Assembly (NCBI GenBank): GCA_004347865.1
Contig: QNUZ01000139.1
Coordinates: 1 to 6,514, forward strand
Origin: Archaeoglobi archaeon
GTDB lineage: Archaea; Halobacteriota; Archaeoglobi; Archaeoglobales; Archaeoglobaceae
DNA length: 6,514 bases
Reading direction: 5' to 3'
Shown: piece after piece, positions 5,271-6,514 of the stretch
Layout of the letters: each line of letters begins with the position of its first letter
How positions within the stretch are numbered: the first letter of the stretch is position 1
Translations under genes and position numbers: made by a program
Notes under the pieces: model-generated
Database searches by the model: none
What the model was told of the DNA's origin: nothing
Seen by the model: the letters and a program-made list of their open reading frames with translations, nothing else

Positions 5271-6514
5271 ACTATCGTTACATCGAGAACATAGCGGGGC
5301 AGGTTTTGTTCGTGTTTTCATTTTTAGTCCTCTTTCCGGCAATTTCGGCTTTATTTTACGGAGATAGAGCAGATTTTTTCATCTTAACTTTCTTTGTTTC
5401 GCTCTCCCTTAGTCTCCTTTTCATTTTTCATTCAAGAGGTTATTTGATATCCAGTATCGAGGACTCAGACGTTTACAGTGCCGTTGCGGTAGTATGGCTT
5501 CTTATATCTCTAATTGGAGCAATTCCGTTTGCACTCTATGGTTTAGATCCCATAGACTCAGTCTTTGAGTCGATGTCAGGTTTCACAACAACTGGGGCCA
5601 CCGTTATTGTGCCTGAAAATTGGCCAAAGTCGATCCTTCTGTGGAGAAGTTTGATGCAGTGGATCGGAGGAATCGGTATTGTAGTTGTTTTTCTGATATT
5701 CTTCCCCCAAGAAAGGAAAAGCTCGACTCTACTTGAAGCGGAGTATCCTGTAGTTGTGCTGCCCAAAGTTCGCCCAAAAATAAGGGACATGGCCATCCTT
5801 ATATTCCAGGTTTATCTGATTCTCACACTTCTGGAAGTCGCAATTCTTTATGCACTCGGACTGAACCTTTTTGAAGCCGTCAACCATGCCTTCACATCGA
5901 TATCGACCGCTGGTTTTTCCACACATTCCCAAAGCATTGCCCATTTCCATGACGTCAGGGTTGAGGCGGTTCTGGCATTCTTCTGCGCGCTTGGCGGAAC
6001 AAATTTCGCCCTAATTTACGCATTGTATCATAGGGAAATTAGAGCAATCGCAGATGTTGAGTTTAGGAATTACCTGATTTTCCTCTTTGCCGGTATCCTG
6101 ATCGTAATGGTCCTTAACTCTCCTAAATTTGGCATTTTAGATTCCCTGCGATATTCTGCATTTCAGGTTATATTTTTGGCAACTACTACTGGCTACACAA
6201 TTTGCGACTACGATACCTGGAGCGATGCGGCAAAAATAGTTCTTCTGCTTTTAGTGACCATCGGTGGCTGCAGCGGTTCGACTGCCGGCGGGCTGAAGGT
6301 GATCAGAGTTATCATTCTGCTCAAATACACGTTCTCCCAAGTATTTAAACTGGTTGATCCCAGGAGTGTAAGGGTCGTAAGGTATGGCAACGCGGTTATA
6401 ACGGAAAAACATGTAAGCGATGTAGTTGCATTTTTTGTGATTTATCTCTTCGCATTCATTACATCCCTGCTCCTACTTTCTCTCAGCGGATACGACATGC
6501 AAACCTCTATATCC
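5267..6514 (+). CDS. trkH: Trk potassium channel subunit TrkH (3' end cut by window)
   Basis: An open frame of 416 codons runs off the window. TrkH is a membrane K+ channel of the SKT superfamily, made of four M1-P-M2 repeats and regulated by TrkA. Three pore loops are visible: GFTTTGA (105-111), SISTAGFST (211-219) and ATTTGYT (305-311). The signature GGCSGSTAGGLKVIR (333-347) follows the third. The fourth loop, usually NxGPG-type, should begin just after the cut at SGYDMQTSIS; archaeal TrkH proteins are about 480 aa, so some 60-70 residues are missing. The hydrophobic profile shows an extra N-terminal helix pair before the first repeat, as in TrkH rather than the shorter KtrB. The ATG overlaps the trkA stop, indicating one operon and a matched regulator-channel pair. 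Confidence 0.95.
   Translation, partial: MNYRYIENIAGQVLFVFSFLVLFPAISALFYGDRADFFILTFFVSLSLSLLFIFHSRGYLISSIEDSDVYSAVAVVWLLISLIGAIPFALYGLDPIDSVFESMSGFTTTGATVIVPENWPKSILLWRSLMQWIGGIGIVVVFLIFFPQERKSSTLLEAEYPVVVLPKVRPKIRDMAILIFQVYLILTLLEVAILYALGLNLFEAVNHAFTSISTAGFSTHSQSIAHFHDVRVEAVLAFFCALGGTNFALIYALYHREIRAIADVEFRNYLIFLFAGILIVMVLNSPKFGILDSLRYSAFQVIFLATTTGYTICDYDTWSDAAKIVLLLLVTIGGCSGSTAGGLKVIRVIILLKYTFSQVFKLVDPRSVRVVRYGNAVITEKHVSDVVAFFVIYLFAFITSLLLLSLSGYDMQTSIS

Noticed and set aside
5536..6390. Minus-strand frames within trkH
   Set aside because: Antisense to an uninterrupted TrkH frame with intact pore motifs.

Overview
The window looks archaeal, and the gene set and style fit Archaeoglobales (Archaeoglobus, Geoglobus or Ferroglobus relatives); that placement is an inference. 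The support is archaeal BRE/TATA boxes about 25 nt before start codons, two genes that look leaderless, GGAGGTGA-type ribosome binding sites, a glutamate synthase split into separate polypeptides, and a tiny basic protein resembling the archaeal DUF5350 family. Both ends cut through genes.

Region 1 (1-2626) is a divergent nitrogen-assimilation pair. On the minus strand is the 5' part of an FMN-domain glutamate synthase subunit (gltB-like). On the plus strand is a complete type I glutamine synthetase (glnA). The enzymes form the GS-GOGAT cycle: GlnA makes glutamine from ammonium and glutamate, and glutamate synthase recycles it to glutamate. Their shared 233-bp spacer holds promoters for both genes and four ATAC-ended motifs spaced 9-10 bp apart, a candidate operator.

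Region 2 (2627-3002) is a 376-bp gap with no convincing protein gene, but it is not empty. Two stem-loops with CTTTAG loops resemble right ends of IS200/IS605-type elements. A strong BRE/TATA box lies between them, and the second hairpin is nested in a closed multi-stem fold. I read this as a candidate stand-alone omega-RNA-like (TnpB guide-like) or other structured RNA with no tnpB in the window. It is followed by a T-rich stretch and the promoter of the next gene.

Region 3 (3003-6514) has a 61-aa basic DUF5350-like gene, then a tightly packed set on the same strand: tatC (twin-arginine translocase), trkA (cytoplasmic nucleotide-binding K+ channel regulator) and trkH (K+ channel subunit, cut by the window end). 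tatC and trkA are separated by 24 bp or less and trkA/trkH overlap by ATGA, so they probably form one transcript. TrkA and TrkH work together in potassium uptake; why tatC precedes them is not evident.
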